Source: DASQDT01 sp036380435 (lineage in GTDB: Bacteria > Acidobacteriota > Blastocatellia > Pyrinomonadales > Pyrinomonadaceae). From it: a DNA stretch of 26,610 bases. Under the pieces are notes generated by a model. It ran no database searches and was not told the origin of the DNA. It saw nothing but the letters and a program-made list of their open reading frames with translations. Position numbers and translations under genes: made by a program. The DNA is taken from NCBI GenBank assembly GCA_036380435.1, contig DASVES010000307.1, forward strand, positions 1 through 26,610. The letters run 5' to 3'. Shown here in pieces: positions 8,364 through 16,594 of the stretch (position 1 is the first letter of the stretch; each line of letters opens with the position of its first letter).

Positions 8364-10169
8364 CTAATTGATTAGATCAGGCGCCAATGCGGAGTCTAAA
8401 GTTCTTGATATTTTGTCGATGTTCAGACTCCGGGCCGAAGCATTGAATATCTCGCGGTAGGTTCCGTCCCTCTCATAGAGGTCTTCATGTGCGCCGTGCT
8501 CGACGACGCGGCCCTCTTTGAGCACGAAAATGATGTCGGCATCAATAATTTGCGAGATGCTGTGCGAGATGATCACCGTGGTGCGCTCTTCTTTGATGGC
8601 GTCGAGGCTGTTTTTAATCTGCTCGGTGGCCACCGCGTCGAGGCTCGCGGTCGGCTCGTCCAGAAAAATGACGGGTGGGTCTTTCAGGAAAAGTCGCGCG
8701 ATGGCGATGCGTTGCTGCTGCCCGCCGGAGAGCAGGTGCGCCTCGGATTCGTACTTGTTCGGAAGATGCTCGACCTGCTCGTGCAGGTAAGCCTTGCGCG
8801 CGGCCTCCACGACCTCCGAAAACGGGGCGTCGATCTTGCCGTAGCGAATGTTTTCTTCAATCGTGCCCTTGAAGATGTGATTCTTTTGTAGCACCAGCCC
8901 GATTTTTCGACGAAGCAGGTCGGTCTCGTACTGGTCAAGCTCTTTGCCGTCGAGCAGAATCCGTCCGCTCGTGGGCGTGTAGAACCTCGTCAGGAGATTC
9001 AGGAGCGTGGACTTCCCCGCGCCGGAAAGGCCGACGAACGCGACCGTTTTGCCGTGCGGGATTTTCATGTTGACGTGGTGGAGAGCCTGCGTGCCGTTCG
9101 GGTAAGTGAAGCTGACATCGATCAACTCGAAAGTGCCTTCGAGGTGCGACACGTCGAGTTCGCCGCTCGCCTCGATTTGGTCGTCGGCGTCGAGGATTTG
9201 AAAGTAGCCTTCGGCGTAAGTCAGAGCGTCGTTCATCTCGTCGTAGATTCTGTGCAACTGCCTGATGGGCGCGGAGACGTTGCCGAACAGCATGATGTGA
9301 AACATGATGGCGCCGATGGACATCCACCCCCCGAGGACGAGGTAGGCCGTCAAAATGATAATCAGCACGACGCCCATCTGTTCGACGAAAGTCTTCAACC
9401 CGTCGAAGACGAAGTTGGTCTGTCGTTGTTTCAACTGCGCGCCCACCAGATTTTGCTGCAACCGAACCTGCTTCTCTTTTTCGTACTCCTCGCGCACGAA
9501 CGATTTGATGACGATGATCGACTCGATGATGTTATGGAGTCCGTTGTTCTTCTCCTCGCGCAGTGAGCGCAAGCCTCTGCGCGCCCCTTTGAGCATCGAA
9601 GCCTGTCTCTGACTCAGCAAAAAATAGACCGGCAGGATCGCCGAGGCGACCAGGCCGACGTAGACGTTGGCGAGGAACATGATGATGAGCGCCAGAATCG
9701 CGTTGGCGAACAGGGGTAGAATATCGATGAAGGCGCTCTGCACGAGCTTGGTCAGACTCTCCGCGCCGCGGTCGATACGCGTCTGAAGGATGCCGGTTTG
9801 ATTGTCCGTGGCGCTGTAAAACGCGAGCCGGTAGGTGAGGATTTTTTCCACGGCGAATTGTGAAAGGCGGCTCGACACGTTGACGCGAATTTTCTCGCCG
9901 AACAGATTCTGCCCGTACCTCAATCCCGTGTTGATGATTTCTTTGCCGAGAAGCACGGCGCTAATCAGCAAGAGGAGAGAAGTCCCCTGTGAGGCCGTCC
10001 GGCCTTCCCTTAAAAGCCGCTCGATGGTGTCCACCGTGTAGCGCAGAACTATGGGGTTGACCTGCGCCGCAAAGGCCCCCAAAAGAGTCAGCGCCAGTGA
10101 AAGGAAAACCCAACGGCTGTATGGCCTGACGAAGGGTACTAATCGCCGGATGATTTGCCAGATGCTCAT
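8364..10169 (-). CDS. ABC exporter, fused permease and ATPase (MsbA/LmrA-like)
   Basis: 601 residues, the usual length for a half-size ABC exporter that works as a homodimer. About residues 1-320 hold the membrane domain with roughly six hydrophobic segments. The ATPase domain follows: Walker A GLSGAGKST at 380-388, signature LSGGQQQR at 480-487, Walker B VIFLDEPT with D504-E505, and the switch His in VIISHS. All residues needed for ATP hydrolysis are present. The family exports lipids, drugs or peptides; the cargo cannot be told from sequence and no processing peptidase domain is attached. It is transcribed away from the WG-repeat gene and convergent with the oxidase gene. No good ribosome binding site is seen before ATG 10169, but the start fits the family's N-terminus. 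Base composition is somewhat lower in GC than the oxidase locus. Confidence 0.92.
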   Translation of the reverse strand: MSIWQIIRRLVPFVRPYSRWVFLSLALTLLGAFAAQVNPIVLRYTVDTIERLLREGRTASQGTSLLLLISAVLLGKEIINTGLRYGQNLFGEKIRVNVSSRLSQFAVEKILTYRLAFYSATDNQTGILQTRIDRGAESLTKLVQSAFIDILPLFANAILALIIMFLANVYVGLVASAILPVYFLLSQRQASMLKGARRGLRSLREEKNNGLHNIIESIIVIKSFVREEYEKEKQVRLQQNLVGAQLKQRQTNFVFDGLKTFVEQMGVVLIIILTAYLVLGGWMSIGAIMFHIMLFGNVSAPIRQLHRIYDEMNDALTYAEGYFQILDADDQIEASGELDVSHLEGTFELIDVSFTYPNGTQALHHVNMKIPHGKTVAFVGLSGAGKSTLLNLLTRFYTPTSGRILLDGKELDQYETDLLRRKIGLVLQKNHIFKGTIEENIRYGKIDAPFSEVVEAARKAYLHEQVEHLPNKYESEAHLLSGGQQQRIAIARLFLKDPPVIFLDEPTASLDAVATEQIKNSLDAIKEERTTVIISHSISQIIDADIIFVLKEGRVVEHGAHEDLYERDGTYREIFNASARSLNIDKISRTLDSALAPDLIN

Positions 10170-10205
10170 TCGCAGGTGCCGGGAATTAAACTCATGTTGG
10201 CCGCA

Positions 10206-10235
10206 TTGATTTAAGCTCGCTGAAGTTTATACAAT
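10206..10235 (+). promoter_or_regulatory. Candidate sigma-70 promoter for the WG-repeat gene
   Basis: TTGATT (10206-10211), an 18-nt spacer and TACAAT (10230-10235) lie in the AT-rich part of the divergent intergenic region, about 70 nt before the WG-repeat start codon. TATACA at a 16-nt spacing is an alternative -10. Confidence 0.45.
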
Positions 10236-10261
10236 TTCCCCGGCTCTCCGCATCGCGGCTG

Positions 10262-10279
10262 AACGGACGCGCGTCCGTT
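10262..10279. promoter_or_regulatory. Perfect 18-bp palindrome upstream of the WG-repeat gene
   Basis: AACGGACGCGCGTCCGTT is fully self-complementary with no loop, which fits a protein-binding operator better than an RNA hairpin. It lies about 26 bp downstream of the candidate -10 box and 25 bp before the start codon, where a bound protein could block transcription. The cognate regulator is unknown. Confidence 0.45.
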
Positions 10280-10304
10280 TCGGGATGGTAAACTGTTACT
10301 CATC

Positions 10305-11396
10305 ATGCACGCATTTACCCGCAGGACACCGCTTTCCCTGATCGGCGTGGTGGCCTTCGCCTGCCTGGTCGCTTCCGCCTGCTCCGGTCGCGCTTCCGGT
10401 GAGCTTCGCGGCCGGGGCGCGCAGCAGAAAGGGTTCGAAGGGTTGTACCGCATCCGTAAAGACGGAAAGACCGGGTTCATCGACCGCGCGGGCAAGGTTG
10501 TCATCCCGCCGCAGTCCGATCTCAAAGTCCCCGACTACGGGACGTACCCGGTGTTCACGGAAGGGCTGGCGCAGATCGAAGTCGAGACGGACGAGCCGGG
10601 GCCGGGCACGTTCAGCAATAAGAAGAAGATCGGCTTCATAGATACGACGGGAAAGGTCGTCATCGAGCCGCGAATACTTCAAGGCGCATACGACTTCTCC
10701 GAGGGCGTCGCGGCGGTGAGTCTGAATTACCATTACGGCTTCATTGATAAAACGGGCCGGGTGGTGATCCCGATTGAGTGGCAGAGTGCCCGCAGCTTTG
10801 CCGAGGGCTTAGCCGCGGTCGGCAGAGACGCCCAGTTCGGCTTCATCGACAAGGCGGGCAAGGCCGTCATCCCTTTACAGTTCGACGGCGCACAGAGTTT
10901 CTCAGAGGGGCTGGCGGCGGTGATCGTCAACCGCGGAAAGGTCTTCATCGATAAGACCGGGCGGGTCGTTCTTGAGCCGCAGGTTGACGACGCACAGAGC
11001 TTCTCCGAGGGGATGGCGCTCATCTCCGTCAACGGCAAAAGAGGCTTCATCGATAAGACGGGTCAGGTCGTCATCCAGCCCATCTACGCCGTCGCGCAAG
11101 ACTTTTCCGACGGGATGGCGCTCGTCAGGGTTGACGGCAAAGTCGGCTACATCGACAAGACCGGCGCGGTGGTCATCAAGCCGCAATACGAACTCGCCTT
11201 CGACTTCTCCGAAGGGTTGGCTCCCGTCAAGATTGGCGACAGTTGGGGCTACATCGACAAGACGGGTCGGGTCGTCATCGAGCCGCGATTCTACAGCGCC
11301 TATGAGTTCCGCGGCGGTTTGGCGTCCGTCACGACGAGCGAAGGGGACGGCTACATTGACAAGGCCGGCAAGTACATCTGGCCGCCTTCGAAGTAA
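10305..11396 (+). CDS. WG-repeat protein, probable lipoprotein
   Basis: 363 residues. The N-terminus has a hydrophobic signal ending in Ala-Ser-Ala-Cys at about residue 26, a somewhat weak lipobox, so membrane anchoring is likely but not certain. The mature part is a nearly continuous array of nine WG-type repeats of about 35 residues. Each carries a G-(F/Y)-I-D-x-x-G-x-V-V-I-x-P core, interspersed with 'F-S-E-G-L/M-A' segments, and the last copy ends in YIWPP. WG (KWG) repeat proteins are common in bacteria and are thought to be beta-propeller-like scaffolds for protein contacts; no enzymatic residues are seen. It stands alone behind its own promoter and palindrome, with no good Shine-Dalgarno before ATG 10305. 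A leaderless-like or weakly translated start, or a slightly different start, is possible. Confidence 0.85.
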   Translation: MHAFTRRTPLSLIGVVAFACLVASACSGRASGELRGRGAQQKGFEGLYRIRKDGKTGFIDRAGKVVIPPQSDLKVPDYGTYPVFTEGLAQIEVETDEPGPGTFSNKKKIGFIDTTGKVVIEPRILQGAYDFSEGVAAVSLNYHYGFIDKTGRVVIPIEWQSARSFAEGLAAVGRDAQFGFIDKAGKAVIPLQFDGAQSFSEGLAAVIVNRGKVFIDKTGRVVLEPQVDDAQSFSEGMALISVNGKRGFIDKTGQVVIQPIYAVAQDFSDGMALVRVDGKVGYIDKTGAVVIKPQYELAFDFSEGLAPVKIGDSWGYIDKTGRVVIEPRFYSAYEFRGGLASVTTSEGDGYIDKAGKYIWPPSK

Positions 11397-11442
11397 CGAC
11401 GAGGCGGGCCTCTCGTTTCAAGACCGAAGAAAGGCAGTAGAC

Positions 11443-11538
11443 ATGAGAAGAATCCGACGGCCATGCGTTATCACCGCAGTTGCGCTGCTGGCGCTGGTCA
11501 GCCCCCCGAAATCAACAAGAGAATGCGGCCGCATCTGA
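11443..11538 (+). pseudogene. Beheaded secreted-protein remnant (signal peptide only)
   Basis: A 31-codon frame starts at ATG 11443 after a good GAAAGGCAG ribosome binding site and encodes a typical signal peptide (MRRIRRP... then about 13 hydrophobic residues). The frame then runs through a run of six Cs into sequence that, one frame over, matches an IS6-type transposase, and stops. The simplest reading is that the start of an exported-protein gene survives while its body was lost when mobile DNA arrived. A true 31-residue peptide is possible but less likely. Confidence 0.35.
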
Positions 11539-11640
11539 AGATGAGCGGCACTTCATACCGCCTCGACGAGACATAAGTGAAGGTCGGCATGGAGTGAAAA
11601 TACTTCTACCGCGCCGTCGATTCCACGGGATGCACAACCT
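11508..11640 (+). pseudogene. Decayed IS6-family transposase fragment
   Basis: Reading from 11508 gives EINKRMRPHLKMSGTSYRLD, then ET-stop-VKVGME-stop-KYFYRAVDSTG. This follows the conserved core of IS6/IS26-type transposases (…W/YRxDETYxKVxGxWxYLYRAVDxxGNT…). Both stops fall where the family has Tyr (TAA for TAC/TAT) and Trp (TGA for TGG), as expected from point mutations in an old copy. The fragment covers only the part around the first catalytic Asp; no terminal repeats or later catalytic residues were found. Family memory is the basis; no search was run. Confidence 0.65.
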
Positions 11641-11823
11641 GACGAAAGACTTAGCAACGCCCCCTCTTACCGCAAAGTAATTCCTGCAACACAACCATGC
11701 TCCGCGCATCACCGGCGTGCCGCTCGCCATCTTTTAGTCGAAGCTCCTGCCATGCGCGCTGCCGCCGGCGGTAGCGGCAGTCGGCAGTGGCGCGTCCGTG
11801 AGCATGTGCTTGTCATGCGCCCT
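11641..11823. other. Gene-free spacer after the IS6 remnant
   Basis: Together with the remnants above this makes a roughly 430-bp stretch without an intact gene between the WG-repeat gene and the convergent permease-peptidase gene. I see no reliable coding frame. The only structure is a 7-bp GC hairpin, CTGCCGC (11759-11765) with GCGGCAG (11774-11780), which could serve as a weak terminator for the peptidase gene but has no T tract. Confidence 0.4.
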
Positions 11824-14800
11824 TCAGCTCTCGATCTTCACCTCCTCGACATTATCAAACCTCTCCAGATCGATCAGCAGGTGATAGGGGTCGATGCCGG
11901 CGTCGGACGGCTCGCGGGGCACCGTCACCGTGATCGTCTGCTCGCCGGAGCGGATGCGGTGCATTTGCAGGTAGAGCGTCTCGCCGAAGTCCGCGCCCTG
12001 CTTCTCGGTCGGGGCGAAGACCCCGATGGGCACCCACTCGTCCATCGGCGCCTCGGTCTCGACGCCCGCCGGATCGACGGTCACCTTGCGCGCCCGCACG
12101 CGGAGCGTCACCTGCCAGGCGCCCGCATCGGTCTGCTCGGCCGTGGCTCGCTCCGTCTCGAGTTCCCAGAAGGTGTTCGCCTCGAAGAGGTCGTGCAGCA
12201 AGTACCGGAGCGAGTCCGGCGTGACCGCCTGAAGCTCCCGGTAGAGATCGAGAGAGGTCGCTAGGGGCGGCGCTCCCAAACGATGCTTCTCGATCAAGCG
12301 CCGGAAGGCCAGGTTTACCCGCTCCTCGCCCATGTACTCGCTCAGGGCGAACAGCGCGAAGGGACCCTTGCGGTAGGCCGCATACGGGTCCATGGCCCGA
12401 AGCAGCGGGACGGACTGGCGGATGGGCGGGATTGGAGACGGCTGCCGGAAGAACCTCCGAAGCCGCTGCAGGTGCTCGCGCCCGTAGGTTTCTTCCACGA
12501 CCCCCATCGCGGCGTACCACGCGAAGCTTTCGGACAGCAAGGGGGCTCCCTCGGCAAAGGCGTATGGGACTCCCCACTGGTGCGCCATCTCGTGCGCCAT
12601 GACCGCGAACGGGAGGTCGAGGCCCCGCGAATCATCCGCCGGATTGAAGCGGGAGAATCCTTCCGTGTAATCGATTGTGGTCGCGTCGGCATGCGCGCCT
12701 ATCCCACGACCGGGATTCTCGATGAGCCTGATGTAGCCGTAGGGGTAAGGACCGAACGCGCGGGTGTAGTAGTCGAGCGAGGCGCGTACGCTGCGGAGCA
12801 TGCGGTTCAGGTTCGCGGCGTGCCTGGGGTGATGGTAGACCTGGATCGCGACGACCCGCCCTGAGCCTGACGAAGGGTCATTCCACTGTTCTTCGTGCAC
12901 CGCGTAACGGGCGGAGAAGAAGCGGTGCTCGTTCCCAATCGGGGTATCGGTAGCATAGTGGAAGTAGCGGCGGCCGCCTTCCGTCCATGTCCGGCGCAGC
13001 GCGCCCGGCGCGACGGCCGTCTGATCCCCGTCCGTGCCCACGACTGCTTCAAAGGCGATGCGCTCGGCGCCGGTCAGATCGTCGCCCGCTTCGCCGGTGA
13101 TGTCCTGGCCCGCTTCCGCGTCGGCGAGAGAAGGGAACAGGGGGCGCGGAGCAAGCCCGTGCGCCCGCCGTTCACCGGGTTTAAAGAGCTCGCGACGGGG
13201 CTGATAGCCGATGGCGGGCAGCCAATCGTTCTTGAAGTAGGTGCTGTTGGCCGCCACGGAGGCGCCGCCGCCGCTGTTACGGAAGCCCTTCGGTTTGAAA
13301 TGCACCTCGAAGCTGAGCCGCAGCGAGTCGCCGGGCTGGAGCGGCTCCTCCAGGACGTAGATGCGGTGGCCGAGATTCTCGTCCGCGAGCACGCGCGCAA
13401 CCGGCCGGTCAAAGGCGACCGCTCCGGTCTCGACTCCCGAGTCGGTGGCCACGTGGATCGAGTCGATTGCCGCTGCGGCGCCGTTTACGAGTTGGTATGC
13501 GCCGCGAATCTCCACCTCCCGCCGCCGGGGATAAATCTCGACGTGCAGGTTGGTCCCCGTCAGCCGGGGTTGCGGGACATTCGCGTACTGCCCGAAGCGC
13601 CGCTCATACTCGGCGCGCCGCTCCATCTTGCCGGAGGCGGTAGTGTATTCGTTCAGCACGTTCGTGTTGTAGAAGATGAACCCGCCCAGCGTGAGGACGA
13701 GCCCGACCGCCGCCGCGGCCGCCCCGGCCGTCGGACGCGTGAAGCGACGGCGCGCCAGTTGGAGCCGCACCCGAAGGCCCCCCTCCATGCCCCGCACCCA
13801 GAGCAGCCTCGCCACGACCGCGAGCAGCAGCGCCCACGCGGCCCAGTAGAGCATGAACCACAGCCACGGCCCGAGGGACGCGCCGAATCCGCGCATGTCC
13901 GTGTACGACCAGTCTGGAGCGGACCCGTAGACGAGCAGGTTGTGCTCGATTCCGAGGCTGGAGGCGAAGAGGATGGACGCGTAGGCGATGAGCGCCACCA
14001 GGTGGCCGACGTACTTCTGATTGACCAGCCCCTGCACCACGAGGGCGAGCAGGGCGAAGAGGAGGTACTCGGGGAGTTGAAGCCCGAAGAGGACGCGCAG
14101 GTACAGCCCCGTCTCGAAATCGTCATACCCCATGCGCGTCTGGACGAGCACTCCAGCCATGGTCAGGAGCGCCATCCACGCGACGAGGATGAGACCTAGC
14201 CCGAGGAACTTGCCCAGGAAGGAGACCCATTCCGGCACCGGCGCCGCGTCGGTGATCTCGCCCAGGCCGGCTTTCCGTTCCCGCCAGACCAGCTCGCCGG
14301 CGTAGAAGACGATGAGCAGGGGGGTGATTACCCAGGGGGTGAGGGGATTGGTCAGGCGGGCCGTCAGAAACGTGAGGACATACTCGGTTCTGGGCAGCAG
14401 CGGAGTGCCCATGTTGGACATGTTCTCGGGCATGACCACAACCGCGAGCGCCGCGATGGCGGCCAGGAGGACGAGCCCGCCCCGGCTCTTGGCAATCGTC
14501 CGAAACGAGTCCCAGGCGATTGCCAGCGTCTGGCGCAGTTGGGTCGCCGAGCCGAACGTCTGCCGGAACTGCGGCATCGAGATCATGCTCCGCGCGATGT
14601 CGTTAAGCGGAGGCGTCGGGGCGTGCGCCTCTCGTCGTCGCGTGAGGCGACTCCACCTGTGGCTCGCTGTCGGGTGGGCGAAGCGAAAGCGCAAGTAGGT
14701 GAACGCGAGCGTCCCCAGAGCGATGCCGAACCACACGAGGCGGCTCCAGAGCAGCGGGCCTTCCAGCTCGATCAGACGCGTACTCTTCTCGATGGGCGTC

Positions 14801-15474
14801 CATCCGAGGATCAGATCGGACGTGATGAATACGTGGCCGAAGACGTCGAGCAGCGCCGCCAGGTCCTGTCGCTCCAGGAAAATCGCCGCGAAAAACATCC
14901 CGCCGTAGGCCACGAAGAAGAGGAGCACACTGCCGACGTAGCTCGCGATGGCCCGACGGCTGAGCGCCGCCCACGCAAACTGGATCGCCGAACCCACGAA
15001 GGCGTTCGGCAACGCGATGAAGCCGTAGGCCGTGAGGTAGGCAGCCGGCCGGAACGGACCGACGACCTCGGCCTCCACGCCCGGCGAGTAGACGGCGAGC
15101 ATGACGCCCACCGGCACGGCGAGCAGGATCAGCGCGTTGAGGACGAAGCCGGCGAGGAATCGTCCCCCCAGGTACTCGGCCTTGCTGACGGGGGCGGTGT
15201 AGGTGAGGGGATGCATCCCCGTCTCCACGTCCCGCGCCGCCGTCTCGCCGGCTACGCCCGCGGCCACCACGAACCAGAACAGGCCGGCGAACACCGTGAC
15301 GCTCGCGATGACGAAGGGCGAGTTGAGATAGAAGTCGGCGTAAAGCGCGTCGGCGAGGTGGTTTCCTCTGACGAACAGGAAAGCGACGACCACCAGGGCC
15401 GCGAAATAGAGCCAGGTCTGGAGACGGCGTACTTGATAGGCGAACTCGAAGCGAAAGATCTCCCGGAACTTCAT
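11824..15474 (-). CDS. ABC transporter permease fused to M1-type metallopeptidase
   Basis: 1216 residues. The N-terminal half (about 1-600) is an ABC-2-like permease with many membrane segments; the last lies near 585-602. The C-terminal half is an M1 (gluzincin) aminopeptidase-like domain with zinc motif H961-E-M-A-H965 and a downstream 'LLSES' that should supply the third zinc ligand (E982). The third ligand comes after 16 residues instead of the usual 18, so the loop is shorter than textbook M1 enzymes. The start overlaps the end of the ATPase gene by 4 nt (ATGA), showing translational coupling and a shared complex. Such permease-M1 fusions paired with an ATPase are known in Acidobacteriota and Bacteroidota; their substrate is not established. 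The peptidase part would face the side reached after the last helix, which I cannot settle from sequence alone. Confidence 0.88.
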   Translation of the reverse strand: MKFREIFRFEFAYQVRRLQTWLYFAALVVVAFLFVRGNHLADALYADFYLNSPFVIASVTVFAGLFWFVVAAGVAGETAARDVETGMHPLTYTAPVSKAEYLGGRFLAGFVLNALILLAVPVGVMLAVYSPGVEAEVVGPFRPAAYLTAYGFIALPNAFVGSAIQFAWAALSRRAIASYVGSVLLFFVAYGGMFFAAIFLERQDLAALLDVFGHVFITSDLILGWTPIEKSTRLIELEGPLLWSRLVWFGIALGTLAFTYLRFRFAHPTASHRWSRLTRRREAHAPTPPLNDIARSMISMPQFRQTFGSATQLRQTLAIAWDSFRTIAKSRGGLVLLAAIAALAVVVMPENMSNMGTPLLPRTEYVLTFLTARLTNPLTPWVITPLLIVFYAGELVWRERKAGLGEITDAAPVPEWVSFLGKFLGLGLILVAWMALLTMAGVLVQTRMGYDDFETGLYLRVLFGLQLPEYLLFALLALVVQGLVNQKYVGHLVALIAYASILFASSLGIEHNLLVYGSAPDWSYTDMRGFGASLGPWLWFMLYWAAWALLLAVVARLLWVRGMEGGLRVRLQLARRRFTRPTAGAAAAAVGLVLTLGGFIFYNTNVLNEYTTASGKMERRAEYERRFGQYANVPQPRLTGTNLHVEIYPRRREVEIRGAYQLVNGAAAAIDSIHVATDSGVETGAVAFDRPVARVLADENLGHRIYVLEEPLQPGDSLRLSFEVHFKPKGFRNSGGGASVAANSTYFKNDWLPAIGYQPRRELFKPGERRAHGLAPRPLFPSLADAEAGQDITGEAGDDLTGAERIAFEAVVGTDGDQTAVAPGALRRTWTEGGRRYFHYATDTPIGNEHRFFSARYAVHEEQWNDPSSGSGRVVAIQVYHHPRHAANLNRMLRSVRASLDYYTRAFGPYPYGYIRLIENPGRGIGAHADATTIDYTEGFSRFNPADDSRGLDLPFAVMAHEMAHQWGVPYAFAEGAPLLSESFAWYAAMGVVEETYGREHLQRLRRFFRQPSPIPPIRQSVPLLRAMDPYAAYRKGPFALFALSEYMGEERVNLAFRRLIEKHRLGAPPLATSLDLYRELQAVTPDSLRYLLHDLFEANTFWELETERATAEQTDAGAWQVTLRVRARKVTVDPAGVETEAPMDEWVPIGVFAPTEKQGADFGETLYLQMHRIRSGEQTITVTVPREPSDAGIDPYHLLIDLERFDNVEEVKIES
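12859..12877. repeat. Dispersed-repeat-like motif inside the peptidase gene
   Basis: CCCTGAGCCTGACGAAGGG closely resembles the widespread short bacterial repeat of the form CCCTGAGCxTGxCGAAGGG, usually found between genes. Here it is in frame within coding sequence and encodes Asp-Pro-Ser-Ser-Gly-Ser-Gly-Arg (about 866-873), a flexible loop-like stretch. Only one copy is seen in this window. Confidence 0.45.
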
Positions 15475-16382
15475 GGCGCCATCTCCGGCTCCGGCTGCTC
15501 GCGGCGCCGACCGATGTGACCCGCCATCGTGCTGAAGTAGACATCTTTGAGGTCCGGCTCGGCGGGCTCGAAGCCGGGGTCGGGCGCCGCATCGCTGAAG
15601 ACGTGTACGACGGTGCGTCCTGCGAGGAGCTTCGTCGAGATCACCGCGTGCGCTCGCTCCACCTCTGCCAGCGCACCCTTCTCGATCACGCTGCGCCAGA
15701 TCCTCCCCCTCATCTCCTCAATCGCACCGAGCGGCTCGGCCTCCAGCAGAATCTCGCCCCGGTCGATGATCGCCATCCGCGTGCACAGCTCGGAGACGTC
15801 CTCGACGATGTGCGTCGAGAGAATCACCGCGCTGTTCTCGCCAAGCTCGCTGAGCAGGTTCAGGAAACGGACGCGCTCGGCCGGGTCGAGGCCGGCCGTC
15901 GGCTCATCGACGATGAGCAGCTTCGGGTTGCCCAGCAGCGCCACGGCGACGCCGAACCGCTGCCGCATGCCGCCCGAGTAGCCGCCGAGCTTCTGCCTGC
16001 GCACCTCCCACAGGTTCGTCTGCCGGAGCAGCGCCTCGACGACCTCTTTGCGCGCCTTCTTGTCGGGGATGCCCTTCAGGATGGCGAAGTGGTCGAGCAG
16101 GGCCTCCGCGCTCACCTTCGGATAAACGCCGAACTCCTGCGGCAGGTAGCCGAGCGTCTGCCGCACCGCGTCCTTCTGCTGCACGACGTCGAGGTCGCCC
16201 AGGTGAATGGCGCCGGTGTCCGGCTCCTGTAGCGTGGCCAGGATGCGCATCAGCGTAGACTTGCCGGCGCCGTTCGGGCCGAGCAGGCCGTACATCCCCA
16301 CCGGAATCGTGAGCGTCACGTCCCTGAGCGCCTGCACGCCGTTAGGGTAGGTCTTGGATACGTCGCGAATGTGTAATTCCAT
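15471..16382 (-). CDS. ABC transporter ATP-binding protein
   Basis: 303 residues, a stand-alone ATPase. Walker A GPNGAGKST at 35-43, signature YSGGMRQR at 135-142, Walker B LLIVDEP with D159-E160, and switch His191 (LSTHIVED) are all intact. It belongs to the ABC-2/CcmA-like group that pairs with separate membrane proteins. The C-terminal 90 residues are an extension seen in this group, probably a regulatory or partner-binding part. The stop codon overlaps the start of the permease-M1 peptidase gene by 4 nt, so the two proteins almost surely form one transporter. A good promoter lies 34 nt upstream. No clear Shine-Dalgarno is visible before ATG 16382. Confidence 0.92.
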   Translation of the reverse strand: MELHIRDVSKTYPNGVQALRDVTLTIPVGMYGLLGPNGAGKSTLMRILATLQEPDTGAIHLGDLDVVQQKDAVRQTLGYLPQEFGVYPKVSAEALLDHFAILKGIPDKKARKEVVEALLRQTNLWEVRRQKLGGYSGGMRQRFGVAVALLGNPKLLIVDEPTAGLDPAERVRFLNLLSELGENSAVILSTHIVEDVSELCTRMAIIDRGEILLEAEPLGAIEEMRGRIWRSVIEKGALAEVERAHAVISTKLLAGRTVVHVFSDAAPDPGFEPAEPDLKDVYFSTMAGHIGRRREQPEPEMAP

Positions 16383-16415
16383 CAGGAAATGATTGTTGTT
16401 TGGAAAGTACTTTGC

Positions 16416-16444
16416 AATCTAAAGCAACCAAATGCTCAAGTCAA
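16416..16444 (-). promoter_or_regulatory. Sigma-70-like promoter for the ABC ATPase/permease-M1 pair
   Basis: On the minus strand, TTGACT (16444-16439), a 17-nt spacer and TAGATT (16421-16416) closely match the -35 and -10 consensus, within an AT-rich island. The start codon at 16382 is 34 nt downstream of the -10 box. Confidence 0.65.
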
Positions 16445-16470
16445 CCTTTAAATAGTTGGTGGAGGCGAAG

Positions 16471-16497
16471 GGTTCACGAAGGAACTGCTTGTGAACC
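16471..16497. terminator. Stem-loop between the oxygenase and ATPase genes
   Basis: GGTTCAC (16471-16477) pairs with GTGAACC (16491-16497) over a 13-nt loop. It lies about 100 nt past the oxygenase stop codon on the minus strand and upstream of the ATPase promoter, so it could end oxygenase transcription. No T tract was seen. Confidence 0.3.
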
Positions 16498-16594
16498 TAC
16501 CTGGCGAGTTGTGGAACCGCACACGGAGAAGTAAAGACGCACCCGTCTGTCTGTGAGCTTCTCATAACTCCCGAACTCCCCCGAGGCCCGCTCT

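Noticed and set aside
12895..14199. Open frame of 434 codons on the plus strand
   Set aside because: It lies opposite the permease-M1 peptidase gene, which has clear membrane segments and a zinc motif. The plus-strand translation is Arg/Glu/Gly-rich with no recognisable domain.
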